Source: Arenivirga flava (GTDB lineage: Bacteria > Actinomycetota > Actinomycetes > Actinomycetales > Microbacteriaceae). Taken from it: a stretch of DNA of 64,000 nucleotides. Positions 60,885 to 64,000 of this stretch are shown piece by piece; within the stretch, counting starts at the first letter, position 1; each line of letters starts with the position of its first letter. A program made the translations under genes and the position numbers. The notes beneath the pieces were generated by a model. It ran no database searches. It was not told the origin of the DNA and worked only from the letters and a program-made list of their open reading frames with translations. The stretch covers positions 2,523,809 through 2,587,808 of the forward strand of contig NZ_BSUL01000001.1 in the NCBI RefSeq assembly GCF_030161575.1. The letters run 5' to 3'.

Positions 60885-61750
60885 CCGCCATCGTCGACCG
60901 CCCCAGGGCGGCCAAGCCCCGCGGGCGCAAGCGCACCGTCGGCGACTGGATCGTGCTCGCCTTCGCGGTCGTCATCGCGGTGATGATCGTGTTCCCGTTC
61001 GCCGTCATCCTCATCAACTCGTTCAAGAGCCCCGGGGACTACGCGAACGGCGGTCCGCTGACGCTGCCCACCGGCCTCTACGTCGACGGCATCGTCAACT
61101 TCTGGAACCGCGTCGACTTCCCCGAGAAGCTCTGGAACAGCTTCTTCATCAGCGGCGTCGTCGCAATCCTCGCGGTCGTCGTCTCGGTGATGAACGCCTT
61201 CGCGCTCGGCATCGGGCGCGTCAAGGGCCGTGTGCCGCTCATCCTCGTCTTCCTGCTGGCGAACATGCTGCCGCAGGAGGTGCTGCTCTACCCGCTGTAC
61301 TCGATCTTCCGCGCGGTCGGCCTGTACGACAACGTGTGGGCGGTCATCATCACCTTCGTCGTGATCCAGAGCGCCTTCGGCACCTACCTGCTCGCATCCG
61401 TCTTCGGCACCTTCCCCAAGGAGGTGCTCGAGGCCGCCGCGCTCGACGGCGCCGGCCGCTGGCGCATCCTCTGGCGGGTCATCGTGCCGATCAGCCGGCC
61501 GACGCTCGGCGTGCTCATGGTCTTCTTCTTCATCTGGACGTGGAACGAATTCCTCATCCCGCTGACCTTCCTCATCAGCAACGCGAACCAGACCGTGCCG
61601 GTCGCGATCAGCGTGCTGCAGGGCGACCGGCTCATGGACGTCACGACCACCAGCGCCTCGGCGCTGCTGGGCCTCATCCCCACCCTCGTCTTCTTCCTCA
61701 TCTTCCAACGCACCCTCACCCGGGGCATCACCGCAGGAGCAGTCAAGTAA
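60881..61750 (+). CDS. sugar ABC transporter permease (MalG type, xyloside operon)
   Basis: 289 residues from GTG 60881. Six helices; EAA loop EVLEAAALDGAGRWRILWRVIVPIS; ending QRTLTRGITAGAVK. The stop overlaps the GH31 start (TAATG), so import and hydrolysis are translationally linked. Confidence 0.93.
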   Translation: MTAIVDRPRAAKPRGRKRTVGDWIVLAFAVVIAVMIVFPFAVILINSFKSPGDYANGGPLTLPTGLYVDGIVNFWNRVDFPEKLWNSFFISGVVAILAVVVSVMNAFALGIGRVKGRVPLILVFLLANMLPQEVLLYPLYSIFRAVGLYDNVWAVIITFVVIQSAFGTYLLASVFGTFPKEVLEAAALDGAGRWRILWRVIVPISRPTLGVLMVFFFIWTWNEFLIPLTFLISNANQTVPVAISVLQGDRLMDVTTTSASALLGLIPTLVFFLIFQRTLTRGITAGAVK

Positions 61751-64000
61751 TGAAGTTCACCGACGGTTTCTGGCAGCTCAGGCCGGGCGTCGACGCGCTG
61801 TACGGCCGCGAGACGCACGACCTCGAGCAGCAAGGCCGCACCATCGTGGCCACCGTGCCCACCAAGGTCATCGAGCGCCGCGGCGACACCCTCAACCGGC
61901 CGGTCCTCACGGTCACGCTGCACGCGCCGCTGCCCGGCGTCATCGGGGTGCGCGTCGAGCACCACCGCGGTGGAGCGGATGAGGTCGGCTTCGACCTGAT
62001 CGGCGCCGAGGACGGCCACGGCGAGGTCACCGTGACGGATGCGGGCGCCACGCTGGTCAGCGGCGAGGTCACCGCGACGATCACCCGCGGGGCCCCGTGG
62101 AGCCTGGTCTTCACCGAGACCGCCACCGGTCGCGTGCTCACCTCGAGCGGCGAGAAGTCGCTCGGCTACATGACCCTCGCCGAGAACGCGCAGGTCGACG
62201 GCGCGCCCGTCGGCAACGCCCGCGGCGGCACGGCACGGCAGCACTCCCGCCACTACCTGCACGAGCAGCTGGCGCTCGGCGTCGGCGAGCTCGTCTACGG
62301 ACTCGGCGAGCGCTTCGGGCCGCTGGTCAAGAACGGCCAGGTCGTCGACATCTGGAACGCCGACGGCGGGACCAGCAGCGAGCAGGCCTACAAGAACGTG
62401 CCGTTCCACCTCTCCAATCGCGGCTACGGCGTGCTGGTGAACCACCCGGGCCACGTCTCGTACGAGATCGGCTCGGAGGCGGTCGAGCGCGTGCAGTTCT
62501 CGGTCGCGGGCGAGAGCCTCGAGTACTACGTGGTCGGCGGCGGCACCCCGGCCGGCGTGCTCGAGCGCTACACCGCCCTCACCGGCCGCCCGGCGCGGCT
62601 GCCGGCCTGGTCGTACGGTCTCTGGCTCTCGACGAGCTTCACGACCGACTACGACGAGACCACCATCAACTCGTTCATCGACGGCATGGCCGAGCGCGAG
62701 CTGCCGCTCAGCGTCTTCCACTTCGACTGCTTCTGGATGCGCGAATTCAACTGGTGCGACTTCGAATGGGACCCGCGGGTGTTCCCGGACCCCGACGGCA
62801 TGCTCGCCCGCCTGCACGACAGGGACCTCCGCGTCTGCGTCTGGATCAACCCCTACATCGGCCAGCGCTCGCCGCTGTTCGACGAGGGCAAGGCGGCCGG
62901 CTACTTCGTCAAGCGGCCCGACGGCTCCGTCTGGCAATGGGACCTCTGGCAGTCGGGCATGGCGCTGGTCGACTTCACGAACCCCGAGGCGACGGCCTGG
63001 TACCAGGGGTACCTGCGCAGGCTCATCGCGCAGGGCGTCGACGCGTTCAAGACCGACTTCGGCGAGCGCATCCCGCTCGAGGTCGACTACTTCGACGGCT
63101 CGAGCCCCGAGCGCATGCACAACCTCTACACCCAGCGCTACAACGAGGCCGTCTTCGAGGTGCTCGAGGAGCTGCAGGGCGAGGGCGAGGCCATCGTCTT
63201 CGCGCGCTCCGCGACCGCCGGCGGGCAGACCATGCCGGTGCACTGGGGCGGCGACAACACGTCGAGCTACGAGTCGCTCGCCGAGACCCTGCGCGGCGGC
63301 CTCTCGCTGGCCCTCAGCGGCTTCGGCTACTGGAGCCACGACATCGGCGGCTTCGAGGGACTGCCCGACCCCGGCGTCTTCAAGCGCTGGCTGGTCTTCG
63401 GCCTGCTCTCGAGCCACACCCGCCTGCACGCGAGCCAGAACTACCGGGTGCCGTGGCTCTTCGACGAGCGCGAGGGCCGCGACGAGGCCGACCCGCAGTC
63501 GGCCGTCTCCGTCACCCGGCGGTTCACGCAGCTCAAGCACCAGCTCATGCCGTACCTGCACGCCGCCGGGCTCGAGGCGCACCGCACGGGCACGCCGATC
63601 ATGCGCCCGATGCAGCTCGCCTTCCCCGGCGACCCCGCGGTGGCCTACCTCGACCGCCAGTACCTGCTCGGCCCGGACCTGCTGGTCGCGCCGGTCATGT
63701 CGGCCGACGGCGAGGTCGAGCTCTATCTGCCGGACGGACGCTGGACCGACTGGTGGACCGGCGAGGTCGTCGAAGGCGGTCGCTGGCGCCGCGAGACGCA
63801 CGGTTTCGACACCGTGCCGCTCTACGTGCGCGAGGGTGCGGTGCTGCCGCTCGGCGCCCGCGTCGACCGCCCCGACTACGACTACCTCGACGGCCTCGAG
63901 CTGCGGCTGTTCCCGAGCGGCGAGGGGTCGACCGAGCTGACGGTGACGACGCCGGAGCGGACGGAGGCGGTCTTCCGCGTCGTGCGCTCCGCCGACGGCG
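61750..64000 (+). CDS. yicI: GH31 alpha-xylosidase (YicI-type), 3' end outside the window
   Basis: 750 codons are visible; the frame is still open at the window edge. The usual length is about 770, so only the last few dozen residues are missing. N-terminal beta domain MKFTDGFWQLRPGV is typical of YicI; catalytic barrel carries FHFDCFWMREFNWCDFEWD (xylose-selecting Cys/Phe region), nucleophile Asp436 in AFKTDFGERIP, acid/base Asp502 in HWGGDNTSSYE, and YWSHDIGGFEG. It releases alpha-xylose from non-reducing ends of xyloglucan oligosaccharides in the cytoplasm. Last known gene of the LacI-controlled operon. Confidence 0.94.
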   Translation, partial: MKFTDGFWQLRPGVDALYGRETHDLEQQGRTIVATVPTKVIERRGDTLNRPVLTVTLHAPLPGVIGVRVEHHRGGADEVGFDLIGAEDGHGEVTVTDAGATLVSGEVTATITRGAPWSLVFTETATGRVLTSSGEKSLGYMTLAENAQVDGAPVGNARGGTARQHSRHYLHEQLALGVGELVYGLGERFGPLVKNGQVVDIWNADGGTSSEQAYKNVPFHLSNRGYGVLVNHPGHVSYEIGSEAVERVQFSVAGESLEYYVVGGGTPAGVLERYTALTGRPARLPAWSYGLWLSTSFTTDYDETTINSFIDGMAERELPLSVFHFDCFWMREFNWCDFEWDPRVFPDPDGMLARLHDRDLRVCVWINPYIGQRSPLFDEGKAAGYFVKRPDGSVWQWDLWQSGMALVDFTNPEATAWYQGYLRRLIAQGVDAFKTDFGERIPLEVDYFDGSSPERMHNLYTQRYNEAVFEVLEELQGEGEAIVFARSATAGGQTMPVHWGGDNTSSYESLAETLRGGLSLALSGFGYWSHDIGGFEGLPDPGVFKRWLVFGLLSSHTRLHASQNYRVPWLFDEREGRDEADPQSAVSVTRRFTQLKHQLMPYLHAAGLEAHRTGTPIMRPMQLAFPGDPAVAYLDRQYLLGPDLLVAPVMSADGEVELYLPDGRWTDWWTGEVVEGGRWRRETHGFDTVPLYVREGAVLPLGARVDRPDYDYLDGLELRLFPSGEGSTELTVTTPERTEAVFRVVRSADG

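Noticed and set aside
61384-63801. 800-codon minus-strand frame
   Set aside because: Shadow of the GH31 gene; Val/Ala/Glu/Arg-only composition without domains.

Overview
The window is a chromosomal segment of a very GC-rich actinomycete. Coding bias, GTG/TTG starts, many leaderless promoters, a HadAB-like pair next to murB, and a Cys biosynthesis pair of the actinobacterial type all point to Actinomycetota. The dense GAGCGGATGC word and gene style make a Microbacteriaceae relative my best guess (inference, not shown directly). There is no rRNA, CRISPR, transposase or prophage.

Layout. 1-2.2 kb: end of an amino acid permease, a small DUF4258-like protein, an inositol-monophosphatase family enzyme. 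2.4-7.5 kb: a zinc uptake locus (aztA divergent from aztB, an extra AztD-like lipoprotein, aztC, aztD) around a Zur-type box. 7.6-12 kb: a DUF3800 gene, GH13 alpha-glucosidase, a DUF1992 protein and a siderophore-binding lipoprotein with an iron box. 12-15.1 kb: tRNA-Thr, tRNA-Met, flavin reductase, two MaoC dehydratases, murB. 15.4-24.8 kb: two ABC-2 exporters, DUF1684 protein, phosphoglucomutase, CorC/HlyC-type protein, a NarL-type two-component pair. 25-29.1 kb: a PspC envelope-stress cluster. 29.4-34.8 kb: aminotransferase, amidase, tRNA-Trp, secE-nusG-rplK-rplA. 34.9-41.4 kb: acetyltransferase, quinone reductase, YqaJ nuclease, an endonuclease-fold protein, dispersed palindromes and an OmpR-type two-component pair. 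41.4-42.6 kb: rplJ-rplL with leader. 42.7-64 kb: three sugar ABC importers with glycosidases and regulators, interrupted by DUF305/DUF3105 proteins, the transsulfuration pair and a glycerate kinase.

How it works together. The right third is a carbohydrate scavenging region: an alpha-glucoside-type importer, a GH4 glycosidase with importer and AraC activator, and a LacI-controlled importer with a GH31 alpha-xylosidase. None of the three has its own ATPase, so a shared one elsewhere is expected. The left part is metal homeostasis under Zur- and DtxR/IdeR-type control.

Sequence quality. Five genes (AztD-like lipoprotein, histidine kinase, GNAT, rplL, cystathionine beta-synthase) each lose frame by exactly one base within or next to a short G or C run. 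Because rplL is essential and all five shifts have the same sense, residual sequencing deletions are the best explanation; the genes are annotated as whole with the break noted.

Repeats. A 10-base word (GAGCGGATGC or its complement) occurs at least 35 times and twice forms inverted-pair terminators. Three families of about 60-bp palindromes are scattered between genes.
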